64,000 nt of DNA from JAJEFO01 sp022819605 (GTDB taxonomy: Bacteria; Pseudomonadota; Alphaproteobacteria; Rhodobacterales; Rhodobacteraceae). Position 1 is the stretch's first letter. Every line of letters begins with the position of its first letter. The position numbers and the translations under genes are program-made. The DNA is taken from NCBI GenBank assembly GCA_965221545.1, contig OZ244901.1, positions 434,001 to 498,000 on the forward strand. The letters run 5' to 3'. This document shows positions 34,723 through 43,819 of the stretch, piece after piece. The notes under the pieces were generated by a model. The model saw only the letters and a list, made by a program, of their open reading frames with translations. It had not been told where the DNA came from and searched no databases.

Positions 34723-35712
34723 TTACTGTTCCCACTCCGCTACGAAGTCGGGATTTGCCGCGAGTATCTCGGAGGTGATCATTGCCTCGATAGGTCCTGC
34801 GGTGTCCATGTTGATCACGGCAGTCACCGGCTTGCCCTCGATGGCATTGATGACCTGCTCGGCCGCAAGCGCGCCCATCGTCTTCGGAAAATAGGCCAGC
34901 GTTGCGTCCCAGCGTCCCTCGCGAATCGCATCAATTGCGATCTGCGCGGCACCGCCCCCGGTGAGATAGAGATCGGCAGGATTGTAGCCCGCCGCCTCGA
35001 GCGCGATTTCCACGCCCACGAGGTGCTGGTCTGCGTTCGAGAGAACGGCATGCACGTCAGAATTGGCCTGCAGGATGTCGGTCATTGCCTGCAGGCTCGG
35101 ATCCGGCGCATACCAGCCCTCGCCGACCGCGACGACATTGATGTTTGCATGGCCCGCCAGGACATTTTCGAAGGTTTCCAGCCGCAGGTTGTCGAACGGG
35201 AAGATCTTCGCGCCGATGATAATGACCACGTTGCAGGGGTCCTTGTCGGCGCAATGCTCAGCCACAAGTTCGGCCTGATGGGTGGCGCCGGGTACAGGCG
35301 GAGAAGCCGCGGTGACCGTGATGCCCTCGACCTGCGGTTCCAGCACGTTCAACTCCGGCCCGACGGGAAAGAGCACCGTGCCGATCGGAACGCCGGCGGC
35401 AATCACCTGTTCGAATGCGCCGGCAATGCCGACGCTGTCATTTGGCGCCACGATCATCCCGTCGAACTGTCCGCCTGCCAGAACATCCTCGATCTGGCTG
35501 TACTGAAGGGCTGCGTCGAACTGGCCGTCGAAAATTTCGCTATCGTAGCCCAGTCTGGCCGCTGCTTCCTGCACACCTTCGTAGGTTGCCTGATTGAATC
35601 CGTTCTGCGAGGCCGCGGCAAAGTAGGCGATTTTTCCCTCGGCATGAACCGCACCGGCAAATGCGCCGAGGCTCGCGGCCGATGCCAAGAGCAAAGCTGC
35701 ACGTCTTATCAT
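34723..35712 (-). CDS. Periplasmic sugar-type (CUT2) ABC solute-binding protein
   Basis: A 329-residue periplasmic-binding-protein-1-like protein. A signal peptide (MIRRAALLLASAASLGAFAG through VHA) precedes KIAYFAAASQNGFNQATYEG, FDGMIVAPNDSVGIAGAFEQVIAAGVP and VHAVLSNADQHLVGVEIALEAAGY, all typical of the RbsB/LacI-like fold. It delivers the ligand to the RbsA/RbsC-like pair encoded downstream. AAGGGAGAGTCATC precedes the ATG. It is the first gene of the hyu operon and divergent from the GntR gene. Confidence 0.9.
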   Translation of the reverse strand: MIRRAALLLASAASLGAFAGAVHAEGKIAYFAAASQNGFNQATYEGVQEAAARLGYDSEIFDGQFDAALQYSQIEDVLAGGQFDGMIVAPNDSVGIAGAFEQVIAAGVPIGTVLFPVGPELNVLEPQVEGITVTAASPPVPGATHQAELVAEHCADKDPCNVVIIIGAKIFPFDNLRLETFENVLAGHANINVVAVGEGWYAPDPSLQAMTDILQANSDVHAVLSNADQHLVGVEIALEAAGYNPADLYLTGGGAAQIAIDAIREGRWDATLAYFPKTMGALAAEQVINAIEGKPVTAVINMDTAGPIEAMITSEILAANPDFVAEWEQ

Positions 35713-35757
35713 GATGACTCTCCCTTTCTGCGTGGTTGCTGATATCGATCAAACTCG

Positions 35758-35778
35758 TTATGCAAACATTATGCAAGA
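35758..35778. promoter_or_regulatory. Direct repeat TTATGCAA, operator candidate for the adjacent GntR
   Basis: TTATGCAA occurs twice, 11 nt apart (from 35758), in the region between the divergent binding-protein (start 35712) and GntR (start 35816) genes. Repeats one helical turn apart in a divergent promoter fit an autoregulated GntR site, but this is a motif-level guess. Confidence 0.45.
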
Positions 35779-35815
35779 CGGAATTGACTTGCCGCAGCCA
35801 CCGGAGAGCCCGGGA

Positions 35816-36538
35816 ATGCTCGAGGTCGAGGAAAGCCCCGTGACCGAACAGAGGCGCCGGGGTGCACTTCTGGTCTACGAAGCGCTGCGGGATGACATTC
35901 TTTGGCTCAGGATCAAGCCGGGCCAGGCGATCGACGAAGTTGCGCTTGCACGCCGGTTCAAGACGTCAAGGACCCCGATTCGAGAGGCGCTCCTGCTCCT
36001 GCACGGCGATTGGCTGGTGCAGTTCCTGCCGAACCGCACGAGCATCGTTGCGCCTCTGACACTGAACAATGCGAGGGAGTATTTCGACAGCCATCTCGTG
36101 CTCGCGCGCATGACGGTTCGTGCTGCAGTGCTCACCGGGTGCGCTGATCGAGGGTCCTTGCTGTCGCTGCATCGGGAGTTTGAGAAGGCGATGTCGGATG
36201 GTGCCTGGGAGCAAGCATTCCGGACTTCGCTCGAGCTGCACCGCACGCTCGCCCGGCTGACCGGGAACATCTTCTTGAATCGCTATTTCACGCACAGTCT
36301 AGATGCCGGTATGCGGACCAAGATCCTGTTTTACTTCCCCAAGCTGGATGCCGGGGAACGAGACCGGGCGGGCGTACTGCTGGAAGCCCTGATCGAGGCC
36401 GTAATCTCGGGCGATGCCGATGCTGGTGACGACGCGATGAAGGCGCTGGTCGAGCACGAAATCGAGGTCATTCTCAGATCCTTGTATCCCGCCTTCGGGG
36501 ACAGGATGGATCTGGCTGTCGGGGAGTTCTCGGCGTGA
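35816..36538 (+). CDS. GntR-family transcriptional regulator, FCD subfamily
   Basis: A 240-residue protein with an N-terminal winged helix (YEALRDDILWLRIKPGQAIDEVALARRFKTSRTPIREALLLL, where TSRTPIREAL is the GntR recognition segment) and a helical FCD-like ligand domain with EFEKAMSDGAWEQAFRTSLELHRTLARL. ATG 35816 is preferred because GGAG lies about 9 nt upstream and the candidate operator then stays outside the gene; in-frame ATGs at 35711 and 35771 exist. It is coupled to the peptidase gene by a GTGA overlap and probably controls the divergent hyu/ABC operon. Confidence 0.85.
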   Translation: MLEVEESPVTEQRRRGALLVYEALRDDILWLRIKPGQAIDEVALARRFKTSRTPIREALLLLHGDWLVQFLPNRTSIVAPLTLNNAREYFDSHLVLARMTVRAAVLTGCADRGSLLSLHREFEKAMSDGAWEQAFRTSLELHRTLARLTGNIFLNRYFTHSLDAGMRTKILFYFPKLDAGERDRAGVLLEALIEAVISGDADAGDDAMKALVEHEIEVILRSLYPAFGDRMDLAVGEFSA

Positions 36539-37632
36539 CGGACTTTTTAGAGCGGCGGGCACGCGCCGCCCTGCTCGCCCGGGAGGCTGGGTTCAGCGCG
36601 TTCGCCATCGTGCCGGGCCCGAACTTTCGCTATTTGACCGGGCTCGAGTTTCACCTGATGGAGCGGCCGACGCTCCTCTTCATCACTGCCGAAGGCACGA
36701 TTCTCGGGATCATGCCGGAACTCGAGCGATCAAGATGGCGCGAGGCCTTCCCGGAGGCCAGGACATTCTTCTGGCAGGATTGCGAGGGCTACGCGGAGGC
36801 GTTTCGCGAACTTTCCGAGGCGCTCGCCGGTCCGGTCGGGGTCGAGGGCATGCGGATGCGTATGTTCGAGTTTGAGGCACTCCGCTTGCACTTGCCGCCA
36901 GGCGGTGTTGCAGACGCCGCGCCCGCATTGGCCAGGCTCCGGATCTGCAAGGACAGCGAGGAAATCGATGCCCTTCGCCAGGCAGTCGCGATCAGTGAGG
37001 CCGCACTCGATGAGCAGTTGGCGGCGGCGCGCGCGGGGGATAGTGAAGTCGAGCTTGTCGCGGGCCTGAAGCAGGCAATGCTCGCGCACGGAGCGGAAGG
37101 CTTCGCCTTTGATCCAATCGTCCTGTCGGGACCTAAGAGTGCAGACCCGCACGGAACTCCCTGCAACAGGACCGTCGCTCCGGGAGAGCCGCTTCTTGTC
37201 GATTTCGGTGCATCGTGGGGAGGCATGAACGCCGACATCACCCGAACCTTTTTCTGCGAACACGTTCCCGAGAGTTCGCGCGCAATCTACGATATCGTGC
37301 TTGCAGCCAATGCCCGCGGCAGGGAGGTCGCCGGCCCAGGCATTGCCTGCGACAGTGTCGATAGGGAAACAACGGCTGTACTGTCGGAATCGCCCTTCGT
37401 GGAAATGATCAAGCACAAGACCGGCCACGGCCTCGGGCTCGATGTTCATGAAGCGCCGCATGTGATTGTGGGCAATGACATGCCTCTGGCAGCGGGCATG
37501 GTGGTGACCATCGAGCCCGGTCTTTACAGATCGGGCGAACTCGGCGTTCGGATCGAGGACAACGTCTTGATCACTGAAGACGGTGCCGAGAGCCTGACCC
37601 GATTCCCGCGCGAGGTGCAGTGCTTTGGATGA
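36535..37632 (+). CDS. M24-family metallopeptidase (Xaa-Pro dipeptidase/creatinase fold)
   Basis: A 365-residue pita-bread-fold protein. An N-terminal creatinase-like domain (VPGPNFRYLTGLEFHLMERPTLL) is followed by the catalytic domain with the metal ligands of an active M24 peptidase: LVDFGASWGGMNADITRTF (two Asp), HKTGHGLGLDVHEAPH (His), VVTIEPGLY (Glu) and GVRIEDNVLI (Glu). Catalysis as an aminopeptidase or prolidase is therefore plausible. GTG start (36535) overlaps the GntR stop. In hyu loci it may cleave a ring-opened N-acyl or dipeptide-like product; this is inference. Confidence 0.88.
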   Translation: MTDFLERRARAALLAREAGFSAFAIVPGPNFRYLTGLEFHLMERPTLLFITAEGTILGIMPELERSRWREAFPEARTFFWQDCEGYAEAFRELSEALAGPVGVEGMRMRMFEFEALRLHLPPGGVADAAPALARLRICKDSEEIDALRQAVAISEAALDEQLAAARAGDSEVELVAGLKQAMLAHGAEGFAFDPIVLSGPKSADPHGTPCNRTVAPGEPLLVDFGASWGGMNADITRTFFCEHVPESSRAIYDIVLAANARGREVAGPGIACDSVDRETTAVLSESPFVEMIKHKTGHGLGLDVHEAPHVIVGNDMPLAAGMVVTIEPGLYRSGELGVRIEDNVLITEDGAESLTRFPREVQCFG

Positions 37633-38125
37633 ACTGCTCGACGATTTTGACGCGCTGCGCACGGCGACGCCCGAGGAAATCTTCCGGCACTTGGAAGAAA
37701 TGTGCAGAGCACTGGTCGGCGTCAAGCTCTTTACCTGCTCCCGCTTCGATCTGGTCGCACGCACCGCTGAGCGGATCTATACCAGCGACGAGGAGGCCTA
37801 TCCACTGACCGGCTTGAAGGAAATCGTTCCCAACCGGTGGACCGACATCGTACTGGACCGGCGCGAACCTTTTCTCGCGGAGAGCATCGAAGAGCTGCGC
37901 GATGTATTTCCCGACCACGAAAAGATCGAAGCGCTGGGTCTTGGCGCTGTGATCAACCTGCCGGTCCATGACCGCAACCGTTTCCTCGGGACGATCAACC
38001 TCCTGCACGTGAACGGACACTACTCGGAGGGGAGTCTCCCGCCATTGGGGCGTGTTTGCCGACCTGCCGCAATTGCATTCCAAAGCCAAACATCATGTGC
38101 AGATCACGGCCAGATTTCGTCGTGA
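37625..38125 (+). CDS. Small GAF-domain protein
   Basis: A 166-residue single GAF domain: a helical start (LLDDFDALRTATPEEIFRHLEEMC), VKLFTCSRFD, IVPNRWTDIVLDRREPFLA, LGLGAVINLPVHDRNRFLGTINLLHVNGHY and a closing RPAAIAFQ. Stand-alone GAF proteins of this type often accompany hyuAB genes and may sense or bind a pathway ligand, but no role is proven. Translation starts at TTG (37625), overlapping the peptidase stop. The last 20 residues are unlike the family and may reflect slight truncation at the edge of the adjacent decayed region. Confidence 0.72.
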   Translation: MDELLDDFDALRTATPEEIFRHLEEMCRALVGVKLFTCSRFDLVARTAERIYTSDEEAYPLTGLKEIVPNRWTDIVLDRREPFLAESIEELRDVFPDHEKIEALGLGAVINLPVHDRNRFLGTINLLHVNGHYSEGSLPPLGRVCRPAAIAFQSQTSCADHGQISS

Positions 38126-38361
38126 AGGACGTGCAATGCCAGACTCGGGCGCACGACGTCAATTGAGGCAAGTGGCAATATAAATTATTTAAAAATAGAA
38201 TGTTAGAGACTTTCCAATATACTTCCTCGCTCTGAACCGCCCCGCCACCGGATGCCAGCCCGGGGTGGAGGCGGAGGGAGTTTGCGGATCGGGCGATTGC
38301 GGTTCGATTGCGGTTGCCGTAGCCTGCTTCCGACACCGGAAGCAGGAAGGAGCCACCTGCC

Positions 38362-39234
38362 ATGCCGGTCAGGCCCCCCGTCAAGCTCAAAAAGTGCGCC
38401 GTGGACGCGCTCGGTGGACGCCGTCGACACCGTCGTCTGGGATCGCGACTGCCCGGCTTCGGCATCCGTGTCTACGCTTCATGGCGCAAGGTCTGGTGCG
38501 TCCAGACGCGCGGGCTCGGCGCTGGCGCTCGATCATGCGAGGGTGACGGAGTGCCATCACTCGCTGCGAGCGACGCCGGCGATGGCGAACCAAGCGGTCG
38601 ACATCCTCTCGCGCATCTGGAACTCGGTGGAGGACCGGGGCCCGGTGCCGAAGGCGAGCAGCCCGTGCCGGCTTTTGATGAAGTACCGGGAGCGCAGGCG
38701 CGAGCGGTTCTTCTCCGACGAGGAATTTCACCGTTTCGGGCGCATGCTCGCCGAGGCGGAGACCCGAAAGGGGGTCTCGATGGACGCGATCGCCGCGATC
38801 CGGCTGCTGCTGCCCACCGGCTGCTGGCGGAACGAGAACCTGACGCTGCGCTGGCAGGACGTGGACCTGGAGGCGCGCGCACTGAAGCATGCCGATTCAA
38901 AGACCGGCGCGCGCGCCGTGCTGATCTCGCCGGAGGCGGCGGATGTGCTTGCGAACATCCCCGCGTCGAGGGCAGCTCCTGGGTCATTCGCGGGAACATC
39001 AAGGGCAGGTCCGTGCGCGACCTGAACGACCCATGGCAGCGCATCTGCAGGCGCGCTGGGATCGAGAACGCGCGGCTGCATGGCTGTCATCACAACTTCG
39101 CTTCCAGGGCGTTGGCGCTCGGCGAGGGGCCGCCGATGATGGGGCGGCTGCTTGGCCTCACTCAGGTGGTGACCACCGCCCGCAACGCGCGTCTGGCGCA
39201 TCCTTCGGCACGAGATTCGACCGTCCGCGCGTAG
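38362..39234 (+). pseudogene. Tyrosine recombinase (phage-type integrase) pseudogene with catalytic residues lost
   Basis: Fragments in different frames rebuild a DUF4102-type integrase: VKLKKCAVDAL and GFGIRVYASWRKVW at the N terminus; IRLLLPTGCWRNENLTLRWQDVD through ADSKTGARAV in a second frame; then DLNDPWQRICRRAG, LHGCHHNFASRALALGEG and TTARNARLAH. The usual TGCRxxE Arg is Trp (codon at 38825), the HxxR Arg is His (39088) and the nucleophilic Tyr is Asn (39184). At least two frameshifts separate the parts. The gene cannot make a working recombinase. It follows an AT-rich spacer (38160-38225) that may mark an old island edge. Confidence 0.82.
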
Positions 39235-40552
39235 GACAACACAAGGGAATTACATACGAAAGTCACATCGCGGCTTCGTATTGATTTCACGGGTCATCGA
39301 AGTGGCCAACGCCAACGCTCCGCGCCGTGCAGATGCGCCAATCCCGGACGCCTCGTCATGTTTGCCCCTTCAGCGGGCCAGTTCAACAGGGCCGTGGCCC
39401 TCAAACTCTGTTGCTGAGATCGGAAAGGCAACGCCTCGCCCTCATGCACGGCCTTCTTGCTGCGTTGCCACCGTGAGCGCAATGCCAGAATCGAACCATG
39501 TGACTTTTGTATTTAATTCCCCAACACAACATCGCCGCCGACATCCTCCGGGACTGGAGGGGCGGCGGGTGCGCCGAAGCAGGCAAGGGCTGAGCTGCTG
39601 CATTCGGCAGATTGAATCGCGGGCATAGAATCAGACCTCCGTCCGAATGGGAACCACCAATGATTCCAAGTAGGTCGAACACGCTCTAAGGATTTCAGTA
39701 GACCTTGCCGAAAAAGGGGTGCCGATTCCCGTGCAGCTAAGGGTTTCCTATTTCGAACGCGTCTCCGACTTCTGAACCTTAGGTCGAAGAAACGGTGACA
39801 GTTCGTTCAAGGAAGATGCGCCGCACGTCGTTTCTGCGACCTTCATGGTCTGCCATGAAGTTCGCGGCCATGGTGCTGCAAAAGTCTACTCCCGAACGCA
39901 TCGGACTGAAATTGAGTTTGCCGCCGCGGAGTGTATTGTGCTGTCAGGCAATGCCGTTACAAGCAGGGAGCATGGCCGCAGTCGCTGCCTCTTCGACCAT
40001 CATGAATTCGGGATATCCGACTGGAGGCCGGCGAAGAATGGCGTCAATCTCATAACGGCAACACAGGAATTCGCGATGGCCGTGGAACGTCCAGGCTGGG
40101 GCAGATTGGTGGTCTGGTCTACGAGCTTCAGTCGGGAGAGTGCCATGGACGCGCTTCTAGTGCTAAAGGGTTATGCCGGGGGGTGATATTGGATCGATTC
40201 AATTTCGCTGGCCGACGAATTCGTTGTCCAAGCGACAATGTGCATCGCCGATCTCAAAAGTGTTCCGGAAATCGGAATGCGTTACGCAGAAGCGACCTGG
40301 CTGATACTCGAACTGGCGCAAGACGCCGAAGGCAAGCCTGATTGATCGAGGCCAAACTCAGGAATGGACGTGACAAGGCGGCCGAGTTTCCCAATGGCAT
40401 AAGCCGTTTGGTCATCCATCCCTCCGGCTACGTTGACAAAGGAGTATGCCGGTGGAAAGACTATTGTCGATGGCTGGCCATCTGTGTGATTTCGGATCAA
40501 GGGCTGGCAAAGCAATTTCGGCCCTTCGATCGATCGGGGAGGACAGCCTGTT
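39235..40552. other. Long stretch without a recognisable gene (decayed island)
   Basis: About 1.3 kb with only short open frames, none matching a family I know. Codon usage and composition look eroded and less GC-rich than the flanks. A frame at 39845-40186 (113 codons, containing EIEFAAAECIVLSGN) is the longest plausible remnant but is not identifiable. Confidence 0.5.
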
Positions 40553-41608
40553 ATGAAATCGGCATTGACTACGCCAGACGCGAGCAGCTCGCGTCGGCGG
40601 CAGTTACCTTGGTTCGAGCGCTACGTGAACATTCTGGGCCCCGTGGTCATGATCGTGGCCTTGTGCTTGGTGATGGCGTTCGTCGAACCCGGATTCTACC
40701 GGGTATCGAACCTGATGATCATCCTGCAGGACGCGTCGATCTACATGGTTCTGGCCATGGGGATGACGCTGGTCATCACCGGCCGCGGGATTGATCTGTC
40801 GATTGGCGCCATCGCCGCACTTTCGGCCGTGGTCATGGCGCTGCTGATCAAGGACTTGGGTCTTAACGTCTTTGCCGGGATGCTGGTTGCCGTGCTGGTC
40901 GGTGTTGCATGCGGAGCTGCAAACGGCTTCGTCATCACCCGCGTCAATGTTCCCGACCTGATTGCCACACTTTCGATGGACTTGGTGTACCGCGGCATCG
41001 CGCTGGTGCTCGCAGCCGGCATCGTGCTCTCGCGACTGCCGGAACCGATCCCGTTCCTGGGCCGTGGCCGCATTTTCGATGTGTTCCCGTTTCCTGCCTT
41101 GATCGGCATCGGCACGATTGGCGTCGGCTTGGTTCTTTACCGCTTCACCTCGCTGGGCCGCTACGCGATCGCCATCGGCGGCAACACCGAGTCAGCGGTT
41201 TTGGCCGGGATAGACGTCGCCCGTCACAAGCTCTACCAGTACATGCTGATGGGGGGATTGGCCGGATTCGCCGGGATCATGCTCACTGGCCGGCTGAATG
41301 CGATCCAGGCCACTTCAGGTCAAGGCCTGACGCTGCATACAATCGCGGCGGTTGTCGTCGGCGGCACATCGCTGTTCGGCGGACGCGGCTCGATGGTCGG
41401 ATCGCTGGTCGGCGTGCTGTTGCTGTCAATGGTCATTAACGCGCTGGTCAACCTGCGGCTGGATTTCTTTTGGCAGCAGGTGGCGGCCGGAATCATTATC
41501 ATAGTGTCGGTCGGCTTCTACAGCAGCCTCCAGGAAGGCGGTGGTACCCTAGGCGGCTGGTTCCGCAAATTGCACCGAAACAAGACTGGCAGCACAAAGC
41601 CATCCTGA
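40553..41608 (+). CDS. CUT2-type ABC transporter permease (RbsC-like)
   Basis: A 351-residue polytopic permease with RbsC hallmarks GRGIDLSIGAIAALSAVV, NGFVITRVNVPDLIATLS and VVVGGTSLFGGRGSM. A 20-residue polar N terminus precedes the first membrane segment. GGGGAGG about 10 nt upstream supports the start. It belongs with the binding protein (42570) and ATPase (44639) of the same type but is separated from them by about 1 kb without genes, so the operon may have been rearranged or need a second promoter. Confidence 0.9.
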   Translation: MKSALTTPDASSSRRRQLPWFERYVNILGPVVMIVALCLVMAFVEPGFYRVSNLMIILQDASIYMVLAMGMTLVITGRGIDLSIGAIAALSAVVMALLIKDLGLNVFAGMLVAVLVGVACGAANGFVITRVNVPDLIATLSMDLVYRGIALVLAAGIVLSRLPEPIPFLGRGRIFDVFPFPALIGIGTIGVGLVLYRFTSLGRYAIAIGGNTESAVLAGIDVARHKLYQYMLMGGLAGFAGIMLTGRLNAIQATSGQGLTLHTIAAVVVGGTSLFGGRGSMVGSLVGVLLLSMVINALVNLRLDFFWQQVAAGIIIIVSVGFYSSLQEGGGTLGGWFRKLHRNKTGSTKPS

Positions 41609-42569
41609 CCCTTCAACAGCTTGGCATCGATCTGGTCGTTGGCCGAATTGCTGAATTGAGGGCCAATCCTCTAGTTTAGGTTATTTCCAAGCCAAGAGTG
41701 TCGCGAAACGTCCGACGTGTCCATTGGTGCCGGATTGGCGCATGGCCGCACGCCCTTGTTCGCAGCGCTGCGGGAACTACGTCGGCATGACATTGAATTC
41801 GTCACCGTTCCCGACACGGATTGACGCCCCATATCCATGGCTTCGCACAAATGTTGAGCAGCAAAATCGCCGGTCGCAGGCCAGAGTCACTACGATTGAC
41901 CCCGAGGTCATATTGTTCAGCATGCCCGCGATCCGGCCTCCAGCATTGAATTCACGCTGATCGCAAACAATTGGCTTGATCGGGAAATCCGCTCAATTGC
42001 TGGCAGCGCCATGAACTTGCAGGGCTGCATTGGCGGCATTGATCACGTTCTCGAATTCAAAGGAACTTGATTGGGCTGCTTCGACCATGGCTGGATAGTC
42101 GACGGCTGTCCAATGTTCGCGTACCCGAACAGGATCTCAATTGAAGTGTCGGTCTCGGCAGGGAAGGGCCTGGAACTTCTCCACAGCGATCTGCCCGCAC
42201 GGCCCGTCCGGTTCGGAAACGTACTTTTGTCCAACAGCGTCGGTCGCCCGCCTATTTCGCTTATTCAATCCGTGCCGATTGGCGAGCCTGCAATGCGGAA
42301 CGCCCAATTCGGCAATTTGCGCGATTGACCTCTTTGGGACAGGAACCGAAAGACCTCAGGCAGGCACATGCTTGCCTTTGTTGACAATTGGCACATGTGG
42401 TGGGAACATCATCGTAGTGTCGGCCGGCTGCAGCAGTTGCCGACAGTAAGGCGGTGGTGCCCGGAAGAGACAACCCTCGGGCGTTGCCCACGCAGGCTCG
42501 ACGCCGAGGAGCAAACTTGGTCTGCCATCGCTGTGCCTGCCAAACCGAATGAAACGGGAGGAGGAAGTC
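41609..42569. other. Gene-free stretch inside the ABC locus
   Basis: About 960 nt between the permease and binding-protein genes. Short plus-strand frames (for example 42071-42328 with GCFDHGWIVDGC) look like scraps of decayed coding sequence but I cannot assign a family. The promoter for the binding-protein gene should lie near its right end. Confidence 0.5.
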
Positions 42570-43733
42570 TTGACTCGATCTATAGCCAAAAGAATAACCT
42601 ATGGCTTCGCTTGCGCTGCGGTCGCGACCGCGATGTTGGCGATTCCGGCAACCGCGCAAAAGTTTCCAATGCAGGCGTTGCCCGACGACGACGAGCGCGA
42701 TTTCTGGTGGTACCATCAGGTGGTCGACGCGGATGTTCTTGCAGCGATGCAGGATGCAGTCGGCATGCCCGGCACGACGTTTGCCGGCAGCCTTGACGAG
42801 CCGATCCAGATCGCGGTGATCTATCCCAGCCAGGACGTTTCCGACGCTTGGCTCCGAGCCTACTTGGCAATGGAAGCCCGGCTGAAGGAGATGAACATTC
42901 CGTTCGAGGCCGTCCAGTTCGCCTCCGGCATGGAAAACCACGATCTGCAGACCACCTACACCGACCAGGTGCTGCAGGACGCGGAATTTTATGATTACGT
43001 CGTGTTCGGTCCGACCGAGCTTGGGTTGCAGGCAGACAACGTGAAGCGACTGATCGACAGCCCCGACCTCAAGGTGATCGTCTTAAACCACGACCAGGTT
43101 CCGCAGGTCTGGGGCGACGAGCAGCCGTTGGCATTCACCGGCTTCTCCCACCTCGCCGGTGCGCTGATCATGTGCAACTACGTGATCGAAAACGTGGGAA
43201 CCGAGGGTCAAGTCGCCATGAACCGCGGCACCCCCGGATCGGTCGACAACCAGCGTTCGGGCGGCTTCGCAGAATGCCTGGTCGAGAATTCGGACTGGGA
43301 ACTGGTCTACGAGCACTACGGCAACTTCCAGCGCGAGGGCGGCTTCGACGGCACCAACCTGATTCTCACCGGCTTTCCGGAAGTCGACATGATCCACAAT
43401 GCCAATACGGCAATGGGAATGGGATCATTGTCTGCGGCCGAGGCGCTAGGGGTTCTCGACGACGTGTTCGTCACCGCCTGGGGCGGCACGGGCGAAGAAC
43501 TGGAAGCATTGCGCGACGGTCTGCTTGATGCGACGCCTATGCGCATGGGAGATGACTTCGGCGTCTCCATTGCCGAGATCATCAAGGCGGATCTCGAGGG
43601 TCGTCAGGATGACATTCCACTGGTCTTCCTTGGTCGGATCACGATCGCCTACAAGGAACTCTCGGTCGAGGAGATTGATGCACTCGAGCGGGAGGCGTTC
43701 CGCTACACCGGTATTGGCACCTTGGAGCGCTGA
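42570..43733 (+). CDS. Periplasmic CUT2-type ABC solute-binding protein
   Basis: A 387-residue protein with a signal peptide (TRSIAKRITYGFACAAVATA through ATAQ) and a periplasmic-binding fold of the RbsB/LacI-like type (IQIAVIYPSQDVSDAWLRAY, FYDYVVFGPTELGLQ, LSAAEALGVLDDVFVTAWGGTGEELEAL). It is longer than RbsB because of an N-terminal segment of about 50 residues (DDDERDFWWYHQVVDADVLAAM). TTG 42570 is taken as the start since GGGAGGAGGAA lies 5 nt before it; an ATG at 42549 would place that site inside the gene. A strong hairpin follows the stop. Confidence 0.88.
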   Translation: MTRSIAKRITYGFACAAVATAMLAIPATAQKFPMQALPDDDERDFWWYHQVVDADVLAAMQDAVGMPGTTFAGSLDEPIQIAVIYPSQDVSDAWLRAYLAMEARLKEMNIPFEAVQFASGMENHDLQTTYTDQVLQDAEFYDYVVFGPTELGLQADNVKRLIDSPDLKVIVLNHDQVPQVWGDEQPLAFTGFSHLAGALIMCNYVIENVGTEGQVAMNRGTPGSVDNQRSGGFAECLVENSDWELVYEHYGNFQREGGFDGTNLILTGFPEVDMIHNANTAMGMGSLSAAEALGVLDDVFVTAWGGTGEELEALRDGLLDATPMRMGDDFGVSIAEIIKADLEGRQDDIPLVFLGRITIAYKELSVEEIDALEREAFRYTGIGTLER

Positions 43734-43745
43734 GCCACGGATGTT

Positions 43746-43776
43746 CGATCCCGAACGTTTAGGTCGTTCGGGATCG
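43746..43776 (+). terminator. Hairpin after the binding-protein gene
   Basis: CGATCCCGAACG (43746-43757) pairs perfectly with CGTTCGGGATCG (43765-43776), a 12-bp stem with a 7-nt loop, followed by a C/T-rich run. It likely sets binding-protein mRNA above the downstream SDR and ATPase genes. Confidence 0.65.
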
Positions 43777-43819
43777 GCCCCCTTTCCAACAACTAGCCAA
43801 ATCTGCCAGGAGCCCGACC

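Noticed and set aside
39795..40186. Short plus-strand frames as a new protein
   Set aside because: Two overlapping frames of similar length, no ribosome site and no family match; more likely eroded DNA.
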